Below are positions 53,009 through 61,866 of a stretch of 64,000 bases of DNA, in pieces. The notes under the pieces were generated by a model. It saw only the letters and a list, made by a program, of their open reading frames with translations, did no database searches and was not told where the DNA came from. The DNA comes from Paenibacillus glacialis (lineage in GTDB: Bacteria > Bacillota > Bacilli > Paenibacillales > Paenibacillaceae): NCBI RefSeq assembly GCF_001637205.1, contig NZ_LVJH01000058.1:179332-243331 (forward strand), read 5' to 3'. Each line of letters opens with the position of its first letter. Positions within the stretch are counted from its first letter, which is position 1. Both the position numbers and the translations under genes were made by a program.

Positions 53009-53672
53009 GTGAATCCCTCCAAGACTTTAATATAGATGTAAACATGCGTTTACCATCTTCAGAACCAAATAGTGTATTTACTGCACGCTCTGGATGGGGC
53101 ATCATTCCAATTACATTTCCACGTTCGTTACAAATGCCTGCAATATCAGCAATTGAACCGTTAGGGTTGTCACCATATGTGAAGACAATCTGATTATTGT
53201 GTTTCAACGTTTCAAGCGTCTCTTCATCACAGTAATAATTTCCCTCACCATGAGCGATTGGAATGATGACTTCCTCATTCTTACCATATTCACGTGTGAA
53301 CGGAGTTTCATTATTAACGACCTTAAGAACCGTATCGTGACAACGGAATTTCATCGACTCGTTACGACGAAGTGCGCCAGGTAACAAGCCTGCTTCAGTT
53401 AGAATCTGAAAACCATTACATATACCTAAAATGAATTTCCCTTGTTCAGCAGCCTTAGCAACCTCAGCCATGACGGGTGCAAACCGTGAAATCGCACCGC
53501 AACGTAAGTAGTCGCCATAAGAGAAACCACCAGGAACTAGAATACAATCATAAGCAGAAAGATCCGTAGCTGTGTGCCATACATAATCCACAGATTCACC
53601 AATCTCTTCTACCGCTTTATAACAGTCAATATCACAATTGGAACCTGGAAATACTAAGACAGCAAATTTCAT
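52986..53672 (-). CDS. purQ: FGAM synthase glutaminase subunit PurQ
   Basis: 228 aa, class I glutamine amidotransferase. VLVFPGSNCDIDCYKAVEEI begins it. The nucleophile Cys is in FILGICNGFQILTEAGLLPG and the catalytic His/Glu in GMMPHPERAVNTLFGSEDGK. It supplies ammonia to PurL. The start is 4 bp after purS, and it overlaps purL by 23 bp. Confidence 0.97.
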   Translation of the reverse strand: MKFAVLVFPGSNCDIDCYKAVEEIGESVDYVWHTATDLSAYDCILVPGGFSYGDYLRCGAISRFAPVMAEVAKAAEQGKFILGICNGFQILTEAGLLPGALRRNESMKFRCHDTVLKVVNNETPFTREYGKNEEVIIPIAHGEGNYYCDEETLETLKHNNQIVFTYGDNPNGSIADIAGICNERGNVIGMMPHPERAVNTLFGSEDGKRMFTSILKSWRDSHDTASIS

Positions 53673-53676
53673 GGCA

Positions 53677-53922
53677 TTAGCCCTCCAATTCGTAACGGTA
53701 ATCCTCGACTACCGTATTGGCTAGTAGCTTCTCGCACATTGCCTTCAAACGTTCTTCCGCCTCAGCACGGTCATCCGTATCTAACGTAAGTTCCATATAT
53801 TTACCAATTCGCAGGCTTTCAACTTCTTGGAAACCAATCGATTGAAGTGCTCCCTGTACAGCGACCCCTTGCGGATCCAAAACGCCTTTTTTGACAGTTA
53901 CATAAACCGTTGCTTTAATCAT
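53677..53922 (-). CDS. purS: FGAM synthase subunit PurS
   Basis: 81 aa: IKATVYVTVKKGVLDPQGVA, VQGALQSIGFQEVESLRIGK and a C-terminal CEKLLANTVVEDYRYELEG. This is the small PurS subunit that joins PurL and PurQ. GAGGAGGAAC precedes the ATG. It lies between purC and purQ with 41 and 4 bp gaps. Confidence 0.96.
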   Translation of the reverse strand: MIKATVYVTVKKGVLDPQGVAVQGALQSIGFQEVESLRIGKYMELTLDTDDRAEAEERLKAMCEKLLANTVVEDYRYELEG

Positions 53923-53963
53923 GATTCAAAGTTCCTCCTCAGAATGGCTAATAAGTTTATTAA

Positions 53964-54848
53964 TTACACTTCCGTTAATCGACGATAAATGTCCAGATAC
54001 CTTCTTGTTGTCTCCTCAACTACTTCTTGTGGAAGTGGTTCAGGTTTACTATTCTTATCCCAAGACGAGGAAGCCAAGTAAGAGCGAACCGGCTCTTTAT
54101 CCATACTATCAATCTCAATATCTAGCTCATACTTTTCTTTCGCCCAGAAACGGGAAGAGTCCGGTGTAAATATTTCATCAATCAGAATCACTTTGCCATC
54201 CAAAATACCGAATTCGAACTTACAATCTGCTAGAATGATGCCTCTTTTATCACAATAATCACGAGCAAAGCTATATAATTTCAAGCTCCGTTCTTGTAAT
54301 TCAAGTGAGATTTCTTCACCTACCATTTGTTTCATCGTATCAAAAGAAATATCTTCATCATGCCCTACATCATTCTTTGCTGCTGGGGTAAAGATAGGCG
54401 TATCAAACGCTTCGTTCTTACGCATGCCTTCGGAGAGCTTAATGCCATTCACTTCACCAGATTCCTGATATTGACGCCAACCGCCACCCGTAATATATCC
54501 ACGTACGACGCATTCTATATCAATTCGTTCCGCCTTATGAACGACCATGATTCGATTTCTCAACTGTTCTTTATCCTTGATTAGATCCCCAAGTTGGTCA
54601 ACATCCGTATGAACCACATGATTCATCATAAGTTCAGCTGTCTGTTCGAACCAGAATGCACTTAACTGGTTAAGCACATTCCCTTTGTCAGGTACAGGAG
54701 GGTCCAATACATAGTCGAAAGCAGAAATACGATCCGTCACCACAATGAGGACATGTTCCCCCAAATCATAAAGCTCTCGCACTTTCCCCTTATATAACAG
54801 GGGTGCGTTAACAAGTTCCACAGCAGTAGAAACAGCTGTTGATGTCAT
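53964..54848 (-). CDS. purC: SAICAR synthase
   Basis: 294 aa from ATG at 54848, with GGAGGATAAGG upstream. The frame begins 6 codons earlier. It is the longer PurC form (~290-300 aa), not the ~240-aa form of B. subtilis. Motifs are LLYKGKVRELYDLGEHVLIV, VTDRISAFDYVLDPPVPDKG, VVRGYITGGGWRQYQESGEV and LIDEIFTPDSSRFW. The enzyme ligates aspartate to CAIR at step 7. Confidence 0.96.
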   Translation of the reverse strand: MTSTAVSTAVELVNAPLLYKGKVRELYDLGEHVLIVVTDRISAFDYVLDPPVPDKGNVLNQLSAFWFEQTAELMMNHVVHTDVDQLGDLIKDKEQLRNRIMVVHKAERIDIECVVRGYITGGGWRQYQESGEVNGIKLSEGMRKNEAFDTPIFTPAAKNDVGHDEDISFDTMKQMVGEEISLELQERSLKLYSFARDYCDKRGIILADCKFEFGILDGKVILIDEIFTPDSSRFWAKEKYELDIEIDSMDKEPVRSYLASSSWDKNSKPEPLPQEVVEETTRRYLDIYRRLTEV

Positions 54849-54889
54849 GTCCTTATCCTCCCTCACGGTATGATACGCTATCTATATTG

Positions 54890-56185
54890 TTAGACTAGAC
54901 CTAATTTGGTGAAAATCGTATCTACATGCTTCAGATGCCAGCTCGGATTAAAGGCATCATCGATTTCCTCTGCACTTAGCACTTCTGTAATCTCAGGTGT
55001 TGACTCGATGATGTCACGGAATTGACGTTTCTCTTCCCAAGCCTGCATTGCGCGAGGTTGGACCGTATCATATGCCTGTTCACGGCTGAAGCCTTTATCA
55101 ATCAACTTCGTCAAGACACGTCCAGAGAATGGCACGCCATAGGTACAAGCCATATTACGCTTCATATTCTCAGGGAATACAGTCAAATTCTTTATGATAT
55201 TTCCAAGACGGTTCAACATGTAGTTAAGTAACATTGTCGCATCTGGTAGAATAATACGTTCTACTGAGGAATGGGAAATATCACGCTCATGCCAAAGGGT
55301 TACATCTTCGTATGCTGTCACCATATGACCACGGATGACACGGGAAAGACCTGAAATATTCTCACAACCAATCGGATTACGTTTATGAGGCATTGCAGAG
55401 GAACCCTTTTGACCTTTCGCGAAAGCTTCTTCTACCTCACGTACCTCACTCTTTTGTAGCGCACGAATTTCAGTAGCGAATTTATCCAATGACGTAGCAA
55501 CCAAAGCCAATGTAGCCATATACTCAGCATGACGATCACGTTGCAATGTTTGCGTAGAGATTGGTGCTGCTGTCGTACCTAACTTATTACATACAAACTC
55601 TTCAACAAAAGGATCGATGTTAGCGTAGGTTCCAACAGCTCCTGACATTTTACCGAACTGCACGCCATTCGCAGCATGACGGAAACGCTCTAAGTTACGT
55701 TTCATTTCTTCATACCATAATGCCATTTTAAGTCCGAATGTCGTTGGCTCTGCATGTACACCATGCGTACGGCCCATCATCGCAGTATCTTTGTAAGCTA
55801 TAGCTTTATCTTTCAGAATCTCTATGAAATTAAGAATATCCTTCTCTAGAATCTCATTCGCTTGAAGCAATACATATCCAAGTGCTGTATCTACAACATC
55901 TGTAGAAGTTAGCCCGTAGTGCACCCACTTACGTTCTTCCCCAAGGCTTTCAGACACGGAACGCGTAAATGCGATGACATCATGGCGCGTTTCTAGTTCA
56001 ATTTCACTAATTCGAGCGATATCAAATTTTGCATTCTGACGAATTAATACGGTATCTTCCTTCGGAATAACACCGAGTTCAGCCCATGCTTCACAAGCAC
56101 AAAGTTCTACTTCCAACCACGAATTAAATTTGTTCTCTTCTGTCCAAATGGCGCGCATTTCTGGTCTACTATAACGTTCAATCAT
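54890..56185 (-). CDS. purB: Adenylosuccinate lyase
   Basis: 431 aa: MIERYSRPEMRAIWTEENKF, with the lyase signature GSSAMPHKRNPIGCENISGL (the catalytic Ser loop) and RTHGVHAEPTTFGLKMALWY. It acts at step 8 and also in AMP formation from IMP. It starts 4 bp after purK and is followed by purC at 41 bp. Confidence 0.97.
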   Translation of the reverse strand: MIERYSRPEMRAIWTEENKFNSWLEVELCACEAWAELGVIPKEDTVLIRQNAKFDIARISEIELETRHDVIAFTRSVSESLGEERKWVHYGLTSTDVVDTALGYVLLQANEILEKDILNFIEILKDKAIAYKDTAMMGRTHGVHAEPTTFGLKMALWYEEMKRNLERFRHAANGVQFGKMSGAVGTYANIDPFVEEFVCNKLGTTAAPISTQTLQRDRHAEYMATLALVATSLDKFATEIRALQKSEVREVEEAFAKGQKGSSAMPHKRNPIGCENISGLSRVIRGHMVTAYEDVTLWHERDISHSSVERIILPDATMLLNYMLNRLGNIIKNLTVFPENMKRNMACTYGVPFSGRVLTKLIDKGFSREQAYDTVQPRAMQAWEEKRQFRDIIESTPEITEVLSAEEIDDAFNPSWHLKHVDTIFTKLGLV

Positions 56186-56189
56186 CTTT

Positions 56190-57377
56190 TCATTGCCTCC
56201 AAATATTCGTATGTTCTACCCAATCAAGCCCATCTTGTACATCCTTACATAACAAGTTGATATGACCCATTTTACGATTATGCTTACTCTCAGTCTTACC
56301 ATATAAATGAAGTTTAGGTATAATCCCTAACTCCGTTGCTGCCTCATCTCGTTCTCCAGTTCTCTGTATAACAGATTCCAGATGTTGACCCAGTACATTA
56401 ACCATAACTACCGGACTCAATAGGGTTGTATCTGCCAGTGGTAGGTTGCAGATCGCGCGTACGTGCTGCTCGAACTGTGAAGTTGTACAAGCCTCCATCG
56501 TATAGTGCCCCGAATTATGCGGTCTTGGAGCTAATTCATTCACATACAACTGACCATCCTCTGTCACGAACATTTCAACAGCCAGAAGTCCAACAACATC
56601 CATCTTCGCTGCAAGTGTCTCTGCAAGCCGTCTTGCTTCTCTCTGTACTTGTGACGTTATCCTCGCAGGTACAATCGATAGATGTAGTATATTGTTTTGA
56701 TGAATATTTTCCGATATCGGGAAGCTCTTCACTTCGCCACTCGGATTACGTGCAGCAATAACTGATATTTCACAAGCGAAAGAGATGAATTGCTCAAGCA
56801 CAAGTTCTCTTCCAGACGCTGAAAGTTCAGCGTAGGCACTGGCTAATTGATCCTCACTCCGAATGACAACTTGACCTTTTCCATCATATCCACCTGTAGC
56901 TGTCTTCAATACAGATGGATAACCCAGTTCTGTCATCGCTTGTTCTAGACTAGCTAATCCTTCGATCACGCGATAGGGTGCGACAGGAACCCCTGCCGCT
57001 TCAATTGCTACCTTCTCACGCAAACGATGTTGTGTCGTATATAGTAGCTTGCTTCCTTGAGGAACATAGGATTTCTTGACAAGCATAGCAGCTACACCAG
57101 CGTCAACATTCTCGAATTCGTATGTGATTACATCAGAGATCGTTGCCATTTCACGAGCTGCATCTACATCGTCATATTCTGCTACAATCTGTCGAGCCAC
57201 AGGACTGCTAGGTGATTGTATTGTTGGATCCAGCGTTACGAATTGATATCCCATTGCTGTACCGGCAAGTGAAATCATTCTTCCTAATTGCCCTCCACCT
57301 AGAATACCAATCGTACTTCCTGGTAGCAACGTCTTTGCTACTTGATCAGTCTGACCTTCAGATGACTTATGACTCAT
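56190..57377 (-). CDS. purK: N5-CAIR synthetase (ATP-grasp)
   Basis: 395 aa. TIGILGGGQLGRMISLAGTA starts the N-domain. YPSVLKTATGGYDGKGQVVI is the ATP-grasp loop, and VEMFVTEDGQLYVNELAPRP precedes HNSGHYTMEACTTSQFEQHV, the typical PurK active-site end. It overlaps purE by 4 bp. Confidence 0.96.
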   Translation of the reverse strand: MSHKSSEGQTDQVAKTLLPGSTIGILGGGQLGRMISLAGTAMGYQFVTLDPTIQSPSSPVARQIVAEYDDVDAAREMATISDVITYEFENVDAGVAAMLVKKSYVPQGSKLLYTTQHRLREKVAIEAAGVPVAPYRVIEGLASLEQAMTELGYPSVLKTATGGYDGKGQVVIRSEDQLASAYAELSASGRELVLEQFISFACEISVIAARNPSGEVKSFPISENIHQNNILHLSIVPARITSQVQREARRLAETLAAKMDVVGLLAVEMFVTEDGQLYVNELAPRPHNSGHYTMEACTTSQFEQHVRAICNLPLADTTLLSPVVMVNVLGQHLESVIQRTGERDEAATELGIIPKLHLYGKTESKHNRKMGHINLLCKDVQDGLDWVEHTNIWRQ

Positions 57378-57859
57378 AGATCATCACTACTTTCTAACAC
57401 TTCATCACGAATGGCATCCCTACGGTTCTGAACACGTTGTTGAACCTCTGGATGGAAGGCTCCAATCATTTGGGCTGCGAGTAATCCCGCATTGGTTGCT
57501 CCTGCTTGACCAATGGCTACTGTCGCCACAGGTATACCCCCAGGCATTTGCACGATGGAGAGTAAGGAATCTAGGCCATTTAATGCCTTCGATTGAACCG
57601 GAACACCAATAACTGGAAGGATTGTCTTCGCTGCCACCATACCAGGCAGATGCGCTGCTCCTCCTGCTCCAGCAATAATAACCCGAATCCCTCGCCCTGC
57701 AGCTTCTTCTGCAAAAGTGAACATTAGATCAGGTGTACGATGAGCCGAGACTACCTTTTTCTCGTATGGAATTTGTAGATCATCTAACATCTGACAAGCG
57801 TACTGCATCGTCTCCCAATCCGATTTGCTGCCCATAATTACAGCGACCACTGGTAACAT
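57374..57859 (-). CDS. purE: N5-CAIR mutase (PurE)
   Basis: 161 aa. VAVIMGSKSDWETMQYACQM, VVSAHRTPDLMFTFAEEAAG, IIAGAGGAAHLPGMVAAKTI and VIGVPVQSKALNGLDSLLSI are the class I PurE motifs. It is the first gene of the operon, 83 bp after the leader's terminator, and starts at ATG with a weak AAAGTGGG site. Confidence 0.97.
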   Translation of the reverse strand: MLPVVAVIMGSKSDWETMQYACQMLDDLQIPYEKKVVSAHRTPDLMFTFAEEAAGRGIRVIIAGAGGAAHLPGMVAAKTILPVIGVPVQSKALNGLDSLLSIVQMPGGIPVATVAIGQAGATNAGLLAAQMIGAFHPEVQQRVQNRRDAIRDEVLESSDDL

Positions 57860-57941
57860 GCTTCAACCCACTTTCTTAGTGATTCATTTCTTTTAAAGAG
57901 ATCTATAAATGAAGAACATCATTTAGCAACATAATAAGACC

Positions 57942-57994
57942 AAAAAAGTCCGGAACCCCCAAGAAAATACTACTATTTTCGGGACACCAGACTT
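57942..57994 (-). terminator. Riboswitch-controlled terminator of the purE leader
   Basis: On the minus strand AAGTCTGG, CCC, GAAAATA pair with TATTTTC, GGG and CCGGACTT, followed by six T. It lies ~150 nt after the aptamer. The segment just before it (57997-58007) is complementary to the 3' side of aptamer helix P1. Confidence 0.85.
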
Positions 57995-58080
57995 AGGAAG
58001 GAATACTCCAAGCCTTTGTCAGCCTCTTCCTAGGAAAGAAAGAGACACATCCCGACAATGCTAACCGAAACCTTTGATCA

Positions 58081-58127
58081 TATATAGATTGAACTACTTG
58101 AACGCAAACGTTAGTTCAATCTATATA
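58081..58127. repeat. MITE-like inverted repeat, copy 2 (47 bp), inside the purE leader
   Basis: TATATAGATTGAACTA (58081-58096) and its inverse (58112-58127) flank 15 bp. In reverse complement it continues with GTTTGCG and TCA, as does copy 1 at 35773-35864, so it is an internally shortened relative of that element. It sits between the riboswitch aptamer and the terminator. Confidence 0.85.
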
Positions 58128-58146
58128 CCTTAGCAGTTCGGTAGTA

Positions 58147-58220
58147 TTCCCTCGTAGTCTGAACATTTACGGTGTTCAGGTAGAGACTTCCGGGCCCTAT
58201 TCCCAGACTTATACGAGATA
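58147..58220 (-). promoter_or_regulatory. Guanine riboswitch aptamer (purine class)
   Basis: On the minus strand: P1 strand TATCTCGTATAA, P2 with GGGAATAGGGCCC, J2/3 GTCTCTACC, P3 GAACACCGTAAATGTTC and closing GACTACGAGGG. The core bases are those of the purine riboswitch. The C in GACTACGAG predicts guanine or hypoxanthine rather than adenine. It should terminate purE transcription when guanine is high. Confidence 0.93.
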
Positions 58221-58269
58221 ACTAAATGAGTTATATATATATTGTTATTATTTCTTATTTCACTTGCTT

Positions 58270-58299
58270 AGTTTAACAATCTCTGTCACCCTATGTCAA
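58270..58299 (-). promoter_or_regulatory. Promoter of the purine operon
   Basis: On the minus strand TTGACA (58294-58299), an 18-bp spacer and TAAACT (58270-58275) precede the riboswitch by ~50 bp. Confidence 0.7.
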
Positions 58300-58302
58300 C
58301 TC

Positions 58303-58346
58303 AAACACGAACATTTATAAACAACGTAAATTTATTGTTCGCTTTT
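58303..58346 (-). promoter_or_regulatory. Paired PurR boxes
   Basis: AAACACGAACATT (58303-58315, plus strand) and AAAAGCGAACAAT (58334-58346, minus strand) are inverted PurBoxes (consensus AWWWCCGAACWWT), 11 and 12 of 13 matching, 18 bp apart. They sit just upstream of the -35 region, as expected for PurR repression in Bacilli. Confidence 0.75.
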
Positions 58347-58419
58347 TGGCATTGAATCAACTAAATAAAACCAGCACACCCTAATAATACAGATGAGCTG
58401 GCTTTGAGTTAGATGACTT

Positions 58420-58854
58420 TTATTTCACAACAAGTACTGGGATACGAGCATGTTGAACGACATTGTGACTAACACTACCTAGTACAAATTCACGAATGCC
58501 CCCAAGACCACGACTACCAATGATGATGACTTCAGAATTGTTCTTTTTCGAATAATCAAGAATGATTTCAGCAGGTGCACCTTGCAATAATTCCACAGTT
58601 CCTGTTACACCAGCATCCTCAAGTCGTTGCTTCGCTGCATCTACCGTCTGTTCTGCCAGATCATAATATTCTTTGGTGACTGACGTCGGAATTGGAGCAT
58701 AAGCTTCGCCAAAATAAGCACGTGGAAAACCGAATACATGAATAACTGAAATTACTGCATTTGGAGTTACTTGTAACATTGAAATAGCGTGATCTAATGC
58801 TTTGTTGGAAGCCTTCGAACCATCATAAGCTACTAAAATATTAGAATATAACAT
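58420..58854 (-). CDS. Universal stress protein (UspA)
   Basis: 144 aa from ATG at 58854, with AGGTG 7 nt upstream. The earlier GTG codons lie in the ribosome site. Motifs are SNILVAYDGSKASNKALDHA and the ATP-binding EVIIIGSRGLGGIREFVLGS, then VSHNVVQHARIPVLVV (the G-2x-G-9x-G(S/T) pattern). It is a single gene, 15 bp from the DUF1294 gene on the same strand. Confidence 0.93.
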   Translation of the reverse strand: MLYSNILVAYDGSKASNKALDHAISMLQVTPNAVISVIHVFGFPRAYFGEAYAPIPTSVTKEYYDLAEQTVDAAKQRLEDAGVTGTVELLQGAPAEIILDYSKKNNSEVIIIGSRGLGGIREFVLGSVSHNVVQHARIPVLVVK

Positions 58855-58878
58855 GTGCTTCACCTCTTTCTGAAGTAT

Positions 58879-59142
58879 CTACCTGAGAAAATACCCGTAC
58901 AACACGGCGTTAATAAAGAGTAACATAGGAATCCCTATCCGGAAGCTTACATGTCTTGTCTTATGCCGCTTGCGGTACATCGCAATAATAACACCCAAAG
59001 ATCCACCAATCGCAGCTAATAGAAACAATGTTTTTTCTGGTACTCGATCACGCCTCTTCTGAGCCCGTTTCTTGTCTTCAGACATGACCAGATAACCCAC
59101 CATGTTAATCATAATAAACCAAATCCATAGTGCAGTACTCAT
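58879..59142 (-). CDS. DUF1294 small membrane protein
   Basis: 87 aa from ATG at 59142, 11 nt after GGAGG. An ATG at 59151 lies too close to that site. Two to three apolar segments flank the conserved MSEDKKRAQKRRDRVPEKTL, then FLLAAIGGSLGVIIAMYRKR and HKTRHVSFRIGIPMLLFINA. This is the DUF1294 signature. The function is unknown. It is probably co-transcribed with the downstream uspA gene, which starts 24 bp later. Confidence 0.88.
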   Translation of the reverse strand: MSTALWIWFIMINMVGYLVMSEDKKRAQKRRDRVPEKTLFLLAAIGGSLGVIIAMYRKRHKTRHVSFRIGIPMLLFINAVLYGYFLR

Positions 59143-59249
59143 CTGCTTCATGCCCTCCTTTTTTTCCGAATTGTTAGTCTTACACTTCTATTATAGAACT
59201 ACCACTCACAGGAAACAATCCATCTCACTTATATTAAACGCTATCTATA

Positions 59250-61382
59250 TCAACCTTTACTCTTTTTCTCCATAGCAGCTTTAAGCAAATCTCCCAGATT
59301 CGAACCTGTCGTTTCCTGCTGTGTATATTTCTCTACCAATTTTCGTTCTTCACGTTTATTGATATGTTTATTGTCCTTATTCATCGTCTCCGTAATCCCA
59401 CATGTCAGGCACTGTACATATAGTCCAGCCTTACCTTCTTTCATTTCCATTTTCTTATGACATTGTGGGCAGCGACGGTTCGAGACTCTTTTATCATCAG
59501 AACGACGATAGCCACAATCTTCTTTCGGGCAGATTAATAGCGTTCCTCGTTTATTCTTCTTCTCTAGCAGTCGTGTATTGCATTCAGGACAATGACTATT
59601 AGATACATTATGAGGCTTGTATTCAACCGAACTTCCCTTGACCCCTGCCACAAGTTCCTTAGACATACTACGGATTCCTTTTAAAAATAAATCTGGACTT
59701 CCTTCTCCCCGGGCAATCTTCTCAAGCTCCGATTCCCATTTCGCCGTTAACTCTGGCGTACGTAGCTGTTGCGACACCAGTTCGATCAACTGCTTGCCCT
59801 TACCTGTCGGATGCAATATATTACCCTTGCGCTCAATCGTGTCAGATGACACTAGTTTCTCAATAATATCCGCCCGTGTAGCTGGCGTTCCCAGTCCATG
59901 TTTCTCCATTTGCGACAGTAGTAATGCTTCTGTGTATCGTTTCGGTGGTAACGTCCGACCTGGGCGAACATTGCAGCGTTGAACTTTCACCTTTTCCCCG
60001 ACATGTAGTTCAGGCAATACGGACCTTGTATCCCGATGATCTGATTGATCATCTTCATCCGAATCATCAGCCACATCTCCACCATACACTTCTCGCCAAC
60101 CAATTTCTTTAACCGTCGTCCCTTTCGTGTGAAAGGACTCGTTCTCCACTTTTACCGTGACAGCAACATCATCGTATCGAGCTGGCGGATAGAACAGACT
60201 TATAAATCGACGAACAATAAGATCATAAAGCTTCCGTTCTTCCGTATTAAGTAAGTTCAGTAGAACCGTCTCTTCTGTAGGAATAATAGCGTGGTGGTCA
60301 CTTACCTTACTATCATCTACGATCCGTTTAGTGATGTTTAGATTTTTGCGTAACAAAGGACGTGCTAATGTTGCATAAGGGCCTACTGCTACGCTTTCTA
60401 AACGTTCTTTGAAAGTCTCTGTCATATCAGATGTTAAATAACGGCTATCCGTTCGTGGATAAGTAACCAATTTATACTGTTCATAGAGACGTTGCAGGAT
60501 ATTAGAGGTTTGTTTAGCTGAGAATCCATAACGCTTGTTAGCGTCACGTTGAAGTTCGGTTAGATCATACGCAAGTGGATGCGGTTCAACTTTTTCAGAT
60601 TTATTAACCTTTTCAATAATGCCCGTCTTGCCTTGCAACTTCTTCTGTAACACTACAGCTTGATTACGATCAAACATCCTTGCGTCTCCGTTATTAGCTC
60701 TCCATGTGGCTGTGAAGTTACCTAGATCAGCAGTAAGTGTGTCATATTCCTCTGAGCGGAAACTAATAATTTCTTTCTCACGATCCATGATCATCCCAAG
60801 CGATGGTGTCTGTACTCGCCCTGCTGACAACTGCGCTCCGAATTTACAAGTCAGTGCACGCGTAATATTCAACCCAATCATCCAGTCAGCTTCAGCTCGG
60901 CAGCGGGCAGATTCATATAAACGATCGAACTGACGCCCTGGCTTCAGTGTCGCAAAACCTTCCTTAATCGCTTTGTCCGTCTGAGAAGAAATCCACAATC
61001 TCTGAAATGGCTTATTCCACTTCATCATGTTTAAGATCCAACGTGCTAACAATTCTCCTTCTCGTGCTGCATCCGTCGCAACAATTAGGTCGCTAACATC
61101 TTGCCGTCTTGCCTGCTGTTGAACGATTTTGAATTGTTGGCTTGTTTCTCTCAGCACTTTCAACTTCATCGATTCCGGAAGTATAGGAAGGTCCTCCAAA
61201 TTCCAAGTCGCAAATTTACGATCATAATCCTCCGGCTCTGCCAATCCCACAAGATGTCCTAGCGCCCAAGTCACAATATATTTAGGTCCTTCGAAATAAC
61301 CTTTATGTTTGTCTCTACTTCCCATCACTCGTGCTATTTCGCGAGCAACGGAAGGCTTCTCTGCTAATATTAAAGATTTCAT
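59250..61382 (-). CDS. topB: DNA topoisomerase III
   Basis: 710 aa, type IA. The TOPRIM start SLILAEKPSVAREIARVMGS with the acidic cluster in DLIVATDAAREGELLARWIL, and the catalytic Tyr in LVTYPRTDSRYLTSDM, are intact. The C-terminus has two zinc-ribbon-like modules (CPECNTRLLEKKNKRGTLLI, then CPKEDCGYRR; and CPQCHKKMEMKEGKAGLYVQ, then CLTCG), as in the Bacillus TopB group. AAAGAGGCG precedes the ATG. The gene is intact and not in an obvious operon. Confidence 0.96.
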   Translation of the reverse strand: MKSLILAEKPSVAREIARVMGSRDKHKGYFEGPKYIVTWALGHLVGLAEPEDYDRKFATWNLEDLPILPESMKLKVLRETSQQFKIVQQQARRQDVSDLIVATDAAREGELLARWILNMMKWNKPFQRLWISSQTDKAIKEGFATLKPGRQFDRLYESARCRAEADWMIGLNITRALTCKFGAQLSAGRVQTPSLGMIMDREKEIISFRSEEYDTLTADLGNFTATWRANNGDARMFDRNQAVVLQKKLQGKTGIIEKVNKSEKVEPHPLAYDLTELQRDANKRYGFSAKQTSNILQRLYEQYKLVTYPRTDSRYLTSDMTETFKERLESVAVGPYATLARPLLRKNLNITKRIVDDSKVSDHHAIIPTEETVLLNLLNTEERKLYDLIVRRFISLFYPPARYDDVAVTVKVENESFHTKGTTVKEIGWREVYGGDVADDSDEDDQSDHRDTRSVLPELHVGEKVKVQRCNVRPGRTLPPKRYTEALLLSQMEKHGLGTPATRADIIEKLVSSDTIERKGNILHPTGKGKQLIELVSQQLRTPELTAKWESELEKIARGEGSPDLFLKGIRSMSKELVAGVKGSSVEYKPHNVSNSHCPECNTRLLEKKNKRGTLLICPKEDCGYRRSDDKRVSNRRCPQCHKKMEMKEGKAGLYVQCLTCGITETMNKDNKHINKREERKLVEKYTQQETTGSNLGDLLKAAMEKKSKG

Positions 61383-61496
61383 AATTCGCCTCTTTCTTAT
61401 ATCCTCTGACGGACCCGGTTATTACGCCCTGTCGCACTTCGATCAACAAACTACCATTATTATAACATTGATACTGCTCACGTTAAAAACTCAATA

Positions 61497-61523
61497 GACC
61501 TAATACGGATTTCGTATTAGGTC
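61497..61523. terminator. Hairpin terminator of the 45-aa gene
   Basis: GACCTAATACG pairs perfectly with CGTATTAGGTC around a 5-nt loop, with TTTT on the plus side and TTTTT on the minus side. It lies ~60 bp after the stop of the small minus-strand gene. Confidence 0.75.
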
Positions 61524-61581
61524 TTTTCATGTTTTATCCCAAACTTACTACAATCACTCTTCATTAACTGAAACTTCAGTA

Positions 61582-61719
61582 TTACGACTCAGACTTAGGA
61601 ATCCCATTTAAACTTGCTGGGAAGTCCTTTGCTTTGTCTGGACTAAGACTTGTTGATTTTTTCTTTATACTTGCTTTATTGCGTTGGACATTGGGATTCA
61701 ACTGCTTATGATCTGGCAT
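61582..61719 (-). CDS. Small basic protein of unknown function (45 aa)
   Basis: A 45-codon frame starts at ATG 61719, with an excellent GGAGAGGTGAGAG ribosome region. It reads MPDHKQLNPNVQRNKASIKK, then KSTSLSPDKAKDFPASLNGI, then PKSES. It is Lys/Asn/Ser-rich, without membrane segments. A terminator hairpin follows. It looks like a small acid-soluble-type or ribosome-associated peptide, but I recognise no family. Confidence 0.55.
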   Translation of the reverse strand: MPDHKQLNPNVQRNKASIKKKSTSLSPDKAKDFPASLNGIPKSES

Positions 61720-61866
61720 TCTCTCACCTCTCCAATATCATTTACACGAATCGGTGTAGTTATTCTCTTCTCAACATACTACCCACAATTCCATCTTCTT
61801 CGCAAAAGTTCTACATTATTAATTGAATAAAAGTACTAATATCGGTTTAGATCCTTCATTTATCCT

